A stretch of 64,000 nucleotides of DNA, from contig JAPTOF010000012.1 in assembly GCA_028554755.1 (NCBI GenBank), forward strand, positions 6,725,501-6,789,500, read 5' to 3'. A model generated the notes under the pieces. That model searched no databases. It was given only the letters and a program-made list of their open reading frames with translations, and was not told the origin of the DNA. The translations under genes were made by a program, and so were the position numbers. How positions within the stretch are numbered: the stretch's first letter is position 1; every line of letters starts with the position of its first letter. Source of the DNA: Cordia subcordata (lineage: Eukaryota; Streptophyta; Magnoliopsida; Boraginales; Cordiaceae). This document shows, piece by piece, positions 25,350-37,600 of the stretch.

Positions 25350-26170
25350 CCTTTAATGGTGCATTTGGTATGTAAAAATGGCCTGGAATATAATTGTCAT
25401 TCCAACTTCTCATTCCCTTCCTTGTCTTTGGTATAACTAATTGAAGTCGGAAAGTCCATTCCTATAGAATGGCCTTTCCAGAAAAAAAGTAGGAAAAATT
25501 TATTTCTTAGCCAAACCCAAGGAATGAATATTCTAACTTAAGTTAGAATCATAAGAAATAAAATAAAACTAAAAAATAATTTATTATTTTCCATTTACAC
25601 TCACAAATCCTCAATCATGATTAAACAGATAAAAAAAAATTTAAAAGCAAAAAGTAAAAAATTTAAAAATTAAAAATATAAATGTTTTTTTTTTCATTTT
25701 AAACTTTTTTTCACCCAAAAAATAGGTGTAGTTTTATTGGATGATTACTTTTCTCTCAATTATGTTAGAAAAGTAAATAAACTGAAATATAGTGATAAAA
25801 ATAAAAAAATGATTGAACAGATAACGCTATGTTTTATCGTTAATCAAAAGACAAAGAATATTTTAATTTATATTAATATTGTAAAAAATTAATTATCACG
25901 TATAAGTCTAAATTTATCCCAAACTAAAGAACAAGTGTATTTTGGTTAATTGAATTGATTTTTTTATACTATTCTAATTTTGTTTTAAAATAATTTTACC
26001 AAATATATCAAATAAGATAGTTATTCCATTCTAGCTTTTTTTTTTTTTTATAGTTTTAACCAAACATAAGAAAAAGAAAAAGTATTCAATAGCTATTCTG
26101 CTTTAAATTCTTTTCTGCTTTAAATGACCATTCCTTTCCAAACCATTCCATGATACCCAACGGGTCATAA
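25350..26170. mobile_element. Probable hAT-like non-autonomous element
   Basis: The left end (GGTGCATTTGGTATGTAAAAATGG, about 25359) and right end (CCATTCCATGATACCCAACGGGTC, about 26144-26167) are imperfect inverted repeats of a common plant MITE terminus. The roughly 800-bp AT-rich interior encodes nothing recognisable. Confidence 0.6.
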
Positions 26171-26636
26171 ATTTCAAAGAAAGGACTCAATTCAAATAAT
26201 TCCAAACGGAAGCACGTGAGTCGTACAAGCATATGAATTAACAACAAAATGAATTGGGTTAAAGAAAGACAACTAAGACATTTCACAATTTTAAATTCTG
26301 AATTACGAGTATATTTGATACACATCTCCATCGTTTATGCATTGATACTATTAACTCTTCGTATTTTTTTGTTAGGCTTCACTATCCCACCAAGAAGTAC
26401 GTTTGTTGCATTCGAACTTCGAAGACAAGGATATCTATTTTATAAAAGAAAGAAAAGGACTTAGCTTTTTTTTTTTTTTTAATTTGAATTTTTCATAGTC
26501 CATAATGAAGAAGACAAACAACAATAAGGAATAAACTAACCAGAAATAAGATATAAAACAATCTAAATACATATGAAACATAAAGATCACAAAAGGAAGG
26601 GCATTAATTTTTGACAGTTGAGGTAGGGGAAGAATC

Positions 26637-29600
26637 ATGGCTGCAAATGATGGTTCAGTATTGGTTCACGATTCGCAGCTTGAGTCTGGTCAAGCAGCAG
26701 AAGTATCATTAGACGCAAAGAGATCAAGAAGATGGTGGAGCAAGTTTATAGACGTTGAGGAGGCCAAGACTCAAATATGGTTTGCTATACCCACGTTGGT
26801 GACATATATAGCTTACTTCTCAATACCAATGGTGTCTCTTATGTTTGCTGGCCACCTTGGAGAGCTTCAGCTTGCTGCCTCAACTCTTGGCCAATCATGG
26901 GCTGGAGTTACAGGCCTTAGTCTCATGGTAAATATACTCCCCCACACATAGCATAATACAAACAATCTTATATAAGACTTATATATCTCCGACATGCCCG
27001 GATGAAATTTTATATTGACAAGATTTGCATCTCCAATAATGATATTAGTGAGACTTAAAGACTTATATTGGTAAAACACATTGAATTTGCTATGGTTTAC
27101 TCCAAGAGTATCACTTTCTATGGTTTACTTTCTAAAACATGGCCTATGTTTTTCATTTAGTTTCTAAACCATCTAACAAAGTATCGTGCTTTGTTTTAAG
27201 AAAAATAGAGGGAAATTATGAGAAAATTTTCTTGTGGTGTCTTATTTGTAATTATTGTACTAATTGAAACTTCCTTTCCGGTTTTTCATTTAAACTTTTA
27301 TCATACGGAACCATTTAGTTTATAATGAAAGAGGACTGAGCTTGTTTTAATTTATTAGAGGGTGTCTAGTTTGACTTTTGGGTTAGTCAAATATGGTTCA
27401 AGCCTAATTTAAGTTAAGAGACGCGTATTTTTTTAATTTAAAAAGTGTTTTAAGTGGGCTTAAGCATAAAAGAAAAAGCTACCTATCTTCAATTTCTACT
27501 CTTTATAGCTTTAAATACTTTGAAAAATAACAAGTTTAATTTGACCCAACTATTTATTATCTTATCCTTATTTTTCTATCTTTATTATTAAACTACTTTT
27601 ATTTTTTATATTATGTTGTCCCTATTGTCTTTATTAATATAGTTTATTTAATAAGTACTATATACTTAGACATTGTATATTAAATTATTTAAATATAATA
27701 TTTTGATAATATATTGTGTTTTAACCGATATTCTATTTTTAATAATTATTTTAATAATATAAGTTACTTTTCAACACATTTTAATCAAACATATAAATAC
27801 TTATTTTTATAATTATAACTTTTATTTGTACAGCTAGCTCCTTAAAGTTAAAATAAAAAAAGAATAAAATATATTGTACCCCCTTGTGCTTTATGAAAGT
27901 TGCATAAAACCCTCTATGGTTTCAAAACTCACTGATGCCCCTTGCGGTTAGAATATTGTTGCACATTGGCTCCTTTCTTTAGTTTTTCCATTAGAGTTAA
28001 TAGAGATTTTTCAAATTGGTGCAAATTCCTTCATCTGATTTTAGAGATGATGCAAATTTTCTCCTATAGTTTGAAAGAAGATGTAAATCCACAACTTGCA
28101 AGTAAAAATAAAAAAATATATCTCCTAAACTATGTGACTTTTTTTGTCTATATGCATTCAATTATTTTTTAAATATATTTGTATTGTCTAAAGAGAAGTC
28201 ATTTAAACTAAGAAATCGACATAATGTAGGAGATATCTTTTAAAACTTTTACTCATTTAGGAGCATATTTGCACATTATATCAAATCAGAGGTAGAAGTC
28301 TACATCATTTTTAAAATTAGAGATGGTATTTGCACTTTTTTTTTTTAACTTATAAGGGAATTTGAACAATTTTTAAAAGTGGGGGGGGGGGTGAATTTGC
28401 ACTAATTAATTTTAGTTTTTTTTTGTCATTAACAAGTTAAAAATGTTTTAGGTGTTTTTATTTATTTATTTATTTTTTTATATACTCTTTGCTAACTTTA
28501 ACCAAAAAAGTAACAGTAAGGACAATGTGTAATGTTTTCTAAACCATAAGGTATTAACGAATTTTGAAACCACAGGGAGTTTTATGTAACTTTCGTAAAA
28601 TACTAGGGAGTAAAATGCATTTTATTCATTAAAATGTTCACAAAATGCCAAAGATATTTTAGGAAGTTTTCCAATATACCAATCCAAACCTCTCTAAGCT
28701 CTCCATTAATTATCATAGGTTGGCTTAAGTGGATCTCTGGAGACGCTATGCGGGTAAGGCTATGGTGCAAAACATTACAGAACGTTGGGAATTTATCTGC
28801 AGGCAAATTGCATAATTTCATTCTTCTTCTCCATTGCCATATCAATCTTTTGGTTCTTTTTTGACACCATTTTGACAGCGTTTCACCAAGATCCTCGCAT
28901 ATCAAGAGAGGCAGGCGTCTATCTAAAGCACCTCATACCTGGAATTTTTGCATTTGGCTTCCTACAGAATATCTTGAGATTTTTGCAGACACAATCTTTG
29001 GTCGTGCCTATGACTGTGTGCTCTACGATACCTTTCTTCATTCACATTGGCATTGCTTATACTGTGGTGCACTGCACAAGTTTAGGTTTTAGGGGAGCAT
29101 CCTTTGCGTATTCGATTTCGATGTGCATATCAGTAGCGATGCTGAGCACATATGTGCTTTGCGCAAAAAGGGTTGAGCACACATGGGATGGATTTTCTGT
29201 GGAGTCCTTTGATCATATCTTTTCCAACTTGAAGCTGGCATTGCCTTCAGCAGACACACTGTGGTTAGTAACTCAAAATAGATTTGCCATCTAATCAACC
29301 ACAGTGCTTTTTTTCCCTAAATTTTTACCTTCCTTTTTAGTGCATTTCATGCATAATAGCATTCACACTGTCAGGCCCGAGCCTAGGGCTCTAAATACTA
29401 TTCTAATCACGTATACGAACCTAGACCCCAGGATCATATATGAGACTATGTATAACAAATTGGTTATACTCACATTATCAACTTATAAACCACTCATATA
29501 TCACCTTACAAATCAATGTAAAAGATTATAATCACCCTCTATTGAGGATCTAACATCATTGTTAGGGGCTCATAAATACAATTACAATCACACTATACTA

Positions 29601-30151
29601 GATAGTACAAGACTTTAAGGACGACTGCTACTGGCTCAAGAGATGGCTCACATTGCACACTTGTTATAACACTTTGTCATGTATAGCACTTAACTTCCGC
29701 ATTCGGTTGATGAAAGTGTGATATAAATTAAATTCTTTATTTGTTTCTGCAAAATAAAAATCGATAAAATGCAATTTGTTCAATGTTCCACATTGACACT
29801 TATAGCTTGAAATTTTAAAATAAAATGGAAAATATTTTCTCAAATTTGAATGTGGCTTTTCTAAATGACTACAATTTGATTCTTCCACATATGGGAACAT
29901 GCATCCCAGCTTGGAGTAGTGGGCCTTTGAGCTCGTCGTGCTATTAGCAGGATTGATGCCAAACTCTGAAATAACAATCTCATTAGCTGCAATGTGGTAA
30001 GTTTCTTTTCCATGTTGTGCCTTTTAATTTGTACTTGTCTTACTTTTATAGTTGGATTTGGCATTATAATTGTATAGTGATGGTTTTATCGCAGTGTAAA
30101 TACGCAAGTAGCTGCCTTCATGATTGTTTATGGATTGAGTGTTGCTGTGAG
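26637..30151 (+). pseudogene. MATE (DETOXIFICATION) transporter, broken and 3'-truncated
   Basis: Exon 1 is 26637-26927, ending at a GT donor after GLSLM. Exon 2 starts at 28719, exon 3 ends at 29996, and exon 4 is 30095-30151. The encoded pieces follow a plant MATE efflux carrier of the DTX10-16 type: an acidic/basic N-terminus, early membrane helices, GLSGSLETLCG, LQTQSLVVPM, GLMPNSE and CVNTQVAAFMIVYGLSVAVR. These proteins export organic cations or secondary metabolites using H+ or Na+ gradients. Breaks: a TAA at 28755-28757 where the family has Gln in CGQGYGAK; a TAG at 29917-29919 where the family has Tyr in LEYWAFE; and no clear donor after PSA at 29252. The exons coding for the remaining helices are absent before viral DNA begins near 30.7 kb. 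They may lie beyond the viral array or be lost. Confidence 0.85.
27862..28627. mobile_element. TIR transposon in MATE intron 1
   Basis: About 80 bp at each end are inverted copies. The left arm contains TTATGAAAGTTGCATAAAAC and CTATGGTTTCAAAACTC. The right arm, reverse-complemented, has TTACGAAAGTTACATAAAAC and CTGTGGTTTCAAAATTC. The interior has a G-run at 28381-28391 and no ORF of note. The long inverted repeats suggest a Mutator-like non-autonomous element. No exact target-site duplication was confirmed. Confidence 0.75.
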
Positions 30152-30460
30152 GTGAGATAACATTAATAAGGTCTTGGTGTTTCTTCATTACATTAACTGA
30201 TCTTCAAAAACAATATTGGCCATTTGAACCACTATTGTATTTATCAATCCAGTAAAATGCATGCTATCTTTTCGTGATTTGTCTAACTAACATAACTAAT
30301 TACTCCTCTTTTCTAAAATGCGCACACTAATCCATGTATTTTTCAAAAAGTGGTACGATATGCCCTGTAATTTGTGTAATTAGCTGGTTGCTTTTGTGTG
30401 CTAAACTTACTATATATATTACCTTCTATACTTTTCAAAAGGTAACACAATCTCTCTTTA

Positions 30461-30462
30461 TT

Positions 30463-30500
<38 letters not shown>

Positions 30501-30653
30501 AATGATATGATGTTGTTGTTGTTGTTTTTATTATTATTATTATTATTATTGTCGTTGTTGTTGTTGTTGTTATTATTATTATTATTATTGTTGTTATTGT
30601 TATTATTGTTGTTATTATTGTTATTGTAGTTATTATTATTGTTATTGTTGTTA

Positions 30654-30700
<47 letters not shown>
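30461..30700. repeat. (ATG)n/(TTG)n/(TTA)n microsatellite at host-virus boundary
   Basis: About 240 bp of trinucleotide repeats separate the MATE-side host DNA from the first viral copy. The long frame running through it encodes only poly-Asn/Ser and is an artefact. Confidence 0.95.
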
Positions 30701-30926
30701 TACCAAGAAGAACCCAGGACAGAATAAACAAGATGGAACAGAAGTTAAATTAATTTGATATTGAAAATAATTGTTGTTGAAGACAAACCTGTTGAAGAAG
30801 AAAACTGTTGTTATTGATTCTTCAAAGATGATACAAGAGGAAGCGGAAGTACGGGAAAGTAAACACTCAATATACAGTGAACTCACTCCTCTATCCAAAT
30901 CCTAACGAATGTACAAACATTTCAGC

Positions 30927-30935
30927 CTTAAATAG
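30927..30935 (-). promoter_or_regulatory. Viral TATA box, copy 1
   Basis: CTATTTAAG on the minus strand, downstream of ORF2, identical to the boxes of copies 4 and 5. It is the likely pregenomic RNA promoter; a degenerate AATAAC poly(A)-type signal follows about 100 nt later. Confidence 0.65.
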
Positions 30936-31183
30936 ACTGAGGAAAAGGAAAGAAAAGTCCTATTCTACTTTGGATTCCTGTAGCCATGGGACGCGGTCAG
31001 GAATCTTTACTGTTGATTTGACAAAAGTGTTGAACAGTGGAGACGCGTGAACTCCTTTTGCCGAAAGTTGTTGTTGAAGTGACAAAAGTTGAGGACGCGT
31101 GGCACCTTTTGCACCGAAAGCCGGTGTACCCGCTGCTTTGTTGTCGGGCAAGGGAATCTTCCCTGTTGTTGATGTTGACAGGA

Positions 31184-32446
31184 TCAGAACGCCTGTGAGT
31201 CGACATTGATGTTGTCCAACCCATAGTCTGGGTCTTCGTTCTGGTCCAGGCTTGGATCCGGGCTTTGGGTCGAATCATCTGACTCTTCTTCCGGGTCAGC
31301 AAATTCTTTGTTGAGTTCTTTGACAAGCCTGGCTATCTCCTTTGGGTTGGTGGCCTGGGCAAGCTGCGCTTGAAGTTGTCCTTTGCGCAGAAGGAACTGA
31401 GATTGGTGTTGAACTCCTTGATTCTAAGCTTCTGGATGGTCTTTGAACCATTGTTGAACCACCTGGATGGTAAGCTTGGAGTTATCGAACTTGTCCCACC
31501 ACTTGATTTTGAATGATCTGCAGAGGGAAGGCGGCTCCTTGTCGTCGTTGAAAATGCTTAAATCCCATGAAAGAATCCAAGCAATTTTGAAAACATTGAA
31601 AAAGATAAACAGAGTATAAAAAAATCTTCATTTATCCGGGGTTTTGAAAGATTTTGAAAATTCTTGAAAACAAGATAGAATTGAAGCTAGAAGAATTGCT
31701 TCGATTCCACCAAAGTTGTACCACCAATTTCGTACGAACCAAATTGGGGTTTTTGAAAAATCAAATTTGTTGCAAAAGAAAATAAACCAAGAATGTTGAT
31801 GGGATTTATTTTGAAAAAGCAAAAGTTTTGACCAAGCTTCAACATAATCCCAGTAGTTGAAACCTGAAGGAGAAAACTTCTCCGAGAATTGTTGACAAGA
31901 CTGGAGGGTCTTGTGAGTGGCAATCCATTCAGCGGGGGTGATGATCCGCTTAATTTGGAGTTTTGAATGGGTTACCATACCTGATTTGTCTTTGTTGTGG
32001 GTAATGTTGATGGATTCAGTGTCTACAAGAATGAATTCGTAGAACACTTGGGTTTTCTGGGGGTGTTGATTTGGGAAGTAGAAAGGGAAGGAGAGTTCTT
32101 AAAGGAGTTTCCATGGCTCCTTAATGTTGGTAAACTCTTTTTCAATCTAGCAGATTCTGAGGGATATCCGTGGGATATATTGGCTTTTTGAGAGAGGTTG
32201 AGGTTGTTTTGGTGAGGCTTGAGGTGAAGGTGTTGAAGGTGATTGTTGGGTCGCCTGAGAAAATGTTCTCAGAGGGGTGAAAGTGTTGGTTGTTGTGATT
32301 GGAACAGTCTATTGTTGAGGTGTTGATGAAGACTGGGCCGACGCCATTGAAGCTGTACTCATTGAATACCAGCTTTTTGATTGAGGGGGCGTCTTTGTTG
32401 ATGACGATGTTGCTTTGCCTTTGCCTTTGTCCTTGGACGAAGACAT
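31184..32446 (-). pseudogene. Viral ORF2 (lineage A), unknown function, broken
   Basis: Begins SSSKDKGKGKA, followed by a Ser/Thr/Gln/Pro-rich linker, a conserved Trp/aromatic-rich domain (VFYEFILVDTES, then WFVRNWWYNFGG) and an acidic C-terminal tail. In-frame stops: TAG at 32311-32309, TGA at 31630-31628, and another TAG near 31430. The first stop is shared with copy 2. No known domain was recognised; position and size match the unassigned ORF2 of florendoviruses. Confidence 0.75.
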
Positions 32447-34365
32447 TACTGCTGTTGCTGTTGTCGTCCCTGCAAAAATTCTCTTGTAAGGAAGTCCAGA
32501 AGGGAATTGGACTTTCCTTTGATAAACTCAATCTCAAAATCAAAAATTGAAAGAAGAGCTTGCCATCTTGCAAAGATTTGTTTTGAAGCCAAATTTTTCA
32601 CATCTTTTTTCAAAACATCTTTTGCAGCCTTACAATCAATTTTCAAAAGAAAATTTTGATTGAGTAAATCATATTGAAATTTTGTGATACATAGCACTAT
32701 AGACAAAATTTCTTTTTTTATAGTACTATAATTCTGTTGTGTTGGGTTCCAGAAACCTGAGGTAAAATGGACAAGTTGTTCTGGATGTTGAGGGGAGAGA
32801 CGCTGTTTGAGAATACCACCGAAACCTTGTTTCGAGGCATCAGTCTCGACACTTTTGTTGGCCAGGGGATGAGAAAGACCTAAACAAGGAAGTGTCCTTG
32901 CTTTTTGTTTGAGTAACCTGACCGTTTTGGTATGTTGATCTGACCAGGGTAGAGGGTCTTTGGAAAGACGATGGTACAAAGGTTTTGCAATCTTTGTGAG
33001 GTCTTGACAGAATTCTGAGACATAGTTGAGACATCCTAAGAACCTCTGGAGTTGAGTTTTTTCTTTGATTTCATCAGGAAACTTAGACGCAAACTCTAGA
33101 CTTCTATCAATGGGGATAATAGTGCCTTGGGTGATATTGTGTCCTAGAAACCTAATGTTTGTTTTGAATAACTTGATTTTAGAAGCAGAAACCACTAAAC
33201 CATTTGATTTAATGAGATGCACAAATGTATGCAAATGCTTCCAATGCTGATAAATGTTGTCAGAAAAGATAAGAACATCATCAATATAAACAATGGAAAA
33301 TGTTGAGTAAGGGTTGAAAATTTCATTCATGATTTTTTGAAATTCAGAGGGGGCATTTTTGAGACCGAAAGGCATGACATTCCACTCGTATTGGCCGAAA
33401 GGAACGTTGAATGCAGTCTTGTACCGATCTTCTTCGCAAATTTGGATTTGATTGTACGCACCCTTCATGTCGAATGTTGAGAAGATCTTTGCGTTAACGA
33501 GACGCTTAAGAAGGTCGCGTTTGTTGGGCAATGGATAACGAATCCATCTGAGCGCATCGTTGAGAGGCTTGTAGTTGATGACCATTCGGGGAGTTCCTCG
33601 TTCGATTTCAGAGGCTTTCTGAACGTAGAACGCTGCACAACTCCATGGACTCTTGCTGGGTCGAATGAGTCCTTTGTTGAGAAGGTCTTGAATCTCTTGT
33701 TGACAATACTGGAGCGTTTCCTGGTTCATCTGGATAGGACGCGCTTTCGTTGGAATCAGCGAATCGTTGAAATCAGAAACATAAGGTAAAGATACCTCAT
33801 GTGTTTTGCGTTTCCAAAAAGCATTGGGAATGGAAGAGCAAACTTCTGATTCGAGTTGTTTTTGAAAAACAGAAACTTGATTTTGAAAATTAGGAGAGTT
33901 AATTTTTGAAGTGATCCTAGTAAACTCAAGATCTTCTTTGAGAAAATTGAGTTGCTGAGTTTTACATTGGATCAAATTGAGTTTTTTCTCTAAGGAAAGG
34001 TCCTTAAGCAGATTAAGGTCCTTAGCTCTAGGAGAATTAATGAAATCAAAAAGGATATTTTGAGAAAGCAAGTTGGTTTGAATTCCCTTAGTTGAAACAG
34101 AAAAAGGTTTGATCAAATCAAGGAAAGGGGATCCAAGAATGATAGGAGTGTTGAGATTTCGGATAACAATAAAACTTGTTTTGATACAGACACCATCTTT
34201 ACAAATATGAACATTAGAAAGACGATACCTGATCTTCAGACTTGATCCATTCGCAGCAGACATTTTTTCAGAAGATTTATCAAAATATTTTGTTGGAATT
34301 AAACCTTCTTGAATACAGTTGAGATTTGCGCCTGAATCAATTAATGCAATAAATGTAAAAGACAC
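32446..34365 (-). pseudogene. Viral ORF1 fragment: protease, reverse transcriptase, RNase H
   Basis: The longest undamaged viral frame in the window, 639 codons without a stop. It holds the aspartic protease motif IDSGA, the reverse transcriptase with YIDD at 33277-33288, and an RNase H domain starting near ETDASKQGFGG. The N-terminal movement and coat regions are missing because the copy is truncated at 34394. The frame ends in a TAA overlapping the ATG of ORF2 (TAATG at 32448-32444). Other lineage A copies instead carry a TAG eight or more codons earlier. A replication polyprotein of a caulimovirid; here a partial, probably silent remnant. Confidence 0.85.
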
Positions 34366-34399
34366 ATGATTATTAATGACAAGAGTAATAAACGGTAAT

Positions 34400-34412
34400 T
34401 GGTATCAGAGCC
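34400..34412 (+). promoter_or_regulatory. tRNA-Met primer-binding site, copy 2
   Basis: TGGTATCAGAGCC, complementary to the 3' end of initiator tRNA-Met, which primes minus-strand DNA synthesis in Caulimoviridae. The viral copy starts within two bases of it, directly against inverted copy 1. Confidence 0.85.
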
Positions 34413-34679
34413 AGGTTATTTATTTGTCTTGCCTATTCAACATCTGTTCATATTCTTCAAGTGAGTGTCTAGTTTCCCGACTACATATAGCGGCGTAGTG
34501 TAAGTCCCGGTGAGCCGAGAGATAGGCGTTTTAGGGCGGTGTAAAACGTTCGCCGTAACAGTGTCACCAACATTCATTTGCATTAATATGGATAGGTTTT
34601 GGAGAAGTAATTCAAGTAAACAATTTGCATCTGCATCTAACATTAACTCATGCAGTATTCTCAACAAACAAAAAGAAAA

Positions 34680-37600
34680 GTTTTCATAAATCAATCAACA
34701 TCTTTCTGATTAGACTTTGCCAGAAGTTTCGGTCTCCCAAGTTTACAAAACTCATACCTTTGATTTTGCAACTAGTTATTAGATCAACACGGTTGAACAG
34801 ACGATGAATGTCAATGAGCCTGTTCAGTCACTCCAACTTTTATCATCTAAGGCCATTCAAAAGCATGCACAAAAATATAATTTTTTGCATATAGGTTTAG
34901 TCACAGTAGCGGTTAAGCCTTTGACTAGGGATGGTCTCAACACTTCAGTTCTGTTATGTTTACGTGATGCACGTCACCAACAATATGCTGATTCTTTGTT
35001 AGGCACAGTCGCAACTAGTCTTTCAAAAGGACCAGTATTTTTCAACTGCTATCCCAACTTTTCTGTTTCCCTTCAATGTCCAGGAACCCCAAAAGTTTTA
35101 ACCTTGGACATGAAAACAAGTGGTTTCAACATGGATCCCAACATTGTGTCTTTAGTTGTTATTTATCGTGTTCATTACAAAGTTATGAAAACAGTTTTGA
35201 ACCCGAAAGCTTTAAAGACCGACAACAAAGGGGAAACCCTTCTTTTGCAAACTACCTTTGAAAACAACAAAGGGCTGACTTTCGTTCCCAAAGCTATCAA
35301 ATGGCACGAGATCGAGATCCCTTCGGAATGGACGGTTTCAACACCTCCATCAACGGTTCCTCAACAACATGACGACCTCGCCTCAATTGAGCAACATCAA
35401 GACGGTACGGTCGAGATCAAATTCAATAGCCGAGATCGACTCAGGTTTAGTACTTCTGACTTTGAATCGGTTAGGAGATCTACTTCTTGCCATTCTTCTC
35501 GTATTCCTTCTGAACCTGAATATCCTTTTCAACATGCTCCTGATTGTCCTTTCAATCATGTGCGTTCCAAGTCCAATATCCCTCTTAGCACAGTGGAAAC
35601 TGTACTAATCCCCCAGAATGTTTATGTTCAACAACCAAACATGTCACCAACAGCCAGTGATATGGTTGGACCTTCTTTTCAAAATGACCCTTCTTCTTCA
35701 ACAAAAAACCTTTTCATGGTCAACACTGAATTCAAAATTGATTTTTCGTTCCTCAAAACTGATTTCAACTCTTCTCGAAATGATGAAAAAAGAACATGGT
35801 TTCTTCAACATTTTTCCCGTTCTCAAAAGGATGAAATCCACCAAGAGTTTTATCATTTTCTGAGACAGAATAGAATCACTATTCCTTTCTTCCATTGGTT
35901 TGAAATGTTTTCAGAAGCTCAAGAAATTGAGTACCCATTTTCAACTAATCTTCAAATGGTTTCTTCTTCAACTCAAACGTGGCTTCTTGCAGATCAAAAG
36001 ACCACGATTGATTCCAAACGTCCTCCTTTTCAAAACCTTCAACTATCTTTTCAAAATTTCCCAATTCCAGCGTCTCCCATCAAAGGACCTTCGACTTCTT
36101 TAGATTTGTCTAAGGAAACAACAATTAAGGAGACTAATAAGATAATTGAACAAAATAATTTTACGAATCAATACCTTGACTCTATTGGTTCCCAACTTGA
36201 CAAAATTGAAGCTCTTGTGTCCAAAGATCCAATTCCCACAAGATCTTCTTCCTCCACGATTCCTCCTTCTATTATCAAGCCTTCTTCTCTTCCCCCAGAA
36301 GTCAAGCTCAAGGAAGACTCCAACGCTGACCTTCTTAGGAAAGTAGAACAACAGATTCAACTTCTTCAATCGCTCTCCCTCAAAGGTAAGGATAAGGTAG
36401 TTCCTGATACTCCCTCTCCTCAAGTGGTGGCTTCCAAATCAGTTATTCGACCACCAATGACACATCCTCCTTCTTCTTCTCAAGTTCCAAGATTCATCTC
36501 TGAGATGACGAATAAGTCTCCAGAGACTCCTCCTTCTCAACACAGATCTATTGCAGTCATCCACCAAGATCCGAATCAAGAATCTTCTTCTGATTCTGAT
36601 TCATCCATCTCTGCAATAGAAGAACAGTTTGGTCAACAAGAATCCCTTCCTCAAGTTCAAGCAATTGTCAACAAACCTCGTTATTATCTAGTTCAAATTA
36701 TTACCCTAGGTCATCCCCAGTTGATATAGGTTTCGAAGAACGCGAAGGATTTGTTCAGAAATCCTATTCAGATGGCGTCCTCTACGAATGGAATATCAAC
36801 AGCAGAAGTGAGTATGAGATACTCAACCTTCTTCAAGAAATGACCATGGCCTCCAACGTTTTCAAGATTCACAACAAGACGGATCAACATGTCGCCAAAC
36901 TCATCGTTAGTGGATTCACAGGCATCCTCAAAGGATGGTGGGAAAATTATCTCACTGAAGAACAACGCCTAGGAATCTACAATGCTGTTCAAAAGGATCA
37001 AGCTGGCAACGCGATTCTCAACACTCAAGGCCAGATGATCTCTGATGCTACCAACACTCTCTTCTCAACTATTGCAGTTCATTTCATCGGCGGATCTGAA
37101 TCACTCCAGGAAAAGAGTCTTGAAACTCTTTCCAATCTTAGGTGCAAAACCCTTAGGGATTTCTGATGGTGCAAAGATACCTTCCTCACTAGGGTTATGC
37201 TCAGATCTGACTGTCAACACTCCTTCTGGAAAGAAAAATTTCTTTTCGGACTTCCTCCCCTCTTTGCAGAAAAGGTTCGTACCACAATTTGCAATCAACA
37301 TGGTGGTTATATCCCTTATAATCACCTTTCTTATGGCCAACTTATTGCCTCAATCAATCAGACAGGTTTGGAGCTTTGCACAGACCTTCGGATCAAGAAC
37401 CAGATGGATCGTCAACACCTTTCAACAAAGAAAGAGCTAGGAAATTTCTGCGAACAGTTTGGATACCAACCTCTTCGTAAGTCTCAGCCTCTTTCAAGAA
37501 AACCCAAACATCGATCCCATCCAAAAACCTTCAAACCATACCCTAAGTACCAAAAACACCAAAGATCAAAGAGATTTCAACCCTCCATGCATAAGTATTA

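Larger units (their letters stand above)
30701..34394 (-). mobile_element. Endogenous pararetrovirus copy 1 (lineage A), 5'-truncated
   Basis: Read on the minus strand it runs from just upstream of the protease, through reverse transcriptase, RNase H, ORF2 and the promoter/poly(A) region. It ends at TTGGTA, the first bases of the primer-binding site, where the microsatellite starts. The sequence follows the 3' two-fifths of copy 2 closely. There is no integrase and there are no LTRs. The ORF1-plus-ORF2 layout fits Florendovirus (Caulimoviridae). Confidence 0.85.

Noticed and set aside
30461..30898. 145-codon poly-Asn/poly-Ser frame
   Set aside because: It is the translation of a trinucleotide microsatellite plus viral 3' non-coding DNA, not a gene.
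32142..32573. 143-codon frame over the ORF1/ORF2 boundary (also at 40174-40605, 49205-49633, 61768-62196)
   Set aside because: It is present in every copy, but it is an out-of-frame shadow crossing the end of RNase H and the ORF2 linker; its low-complexity content mirrors the true frame.
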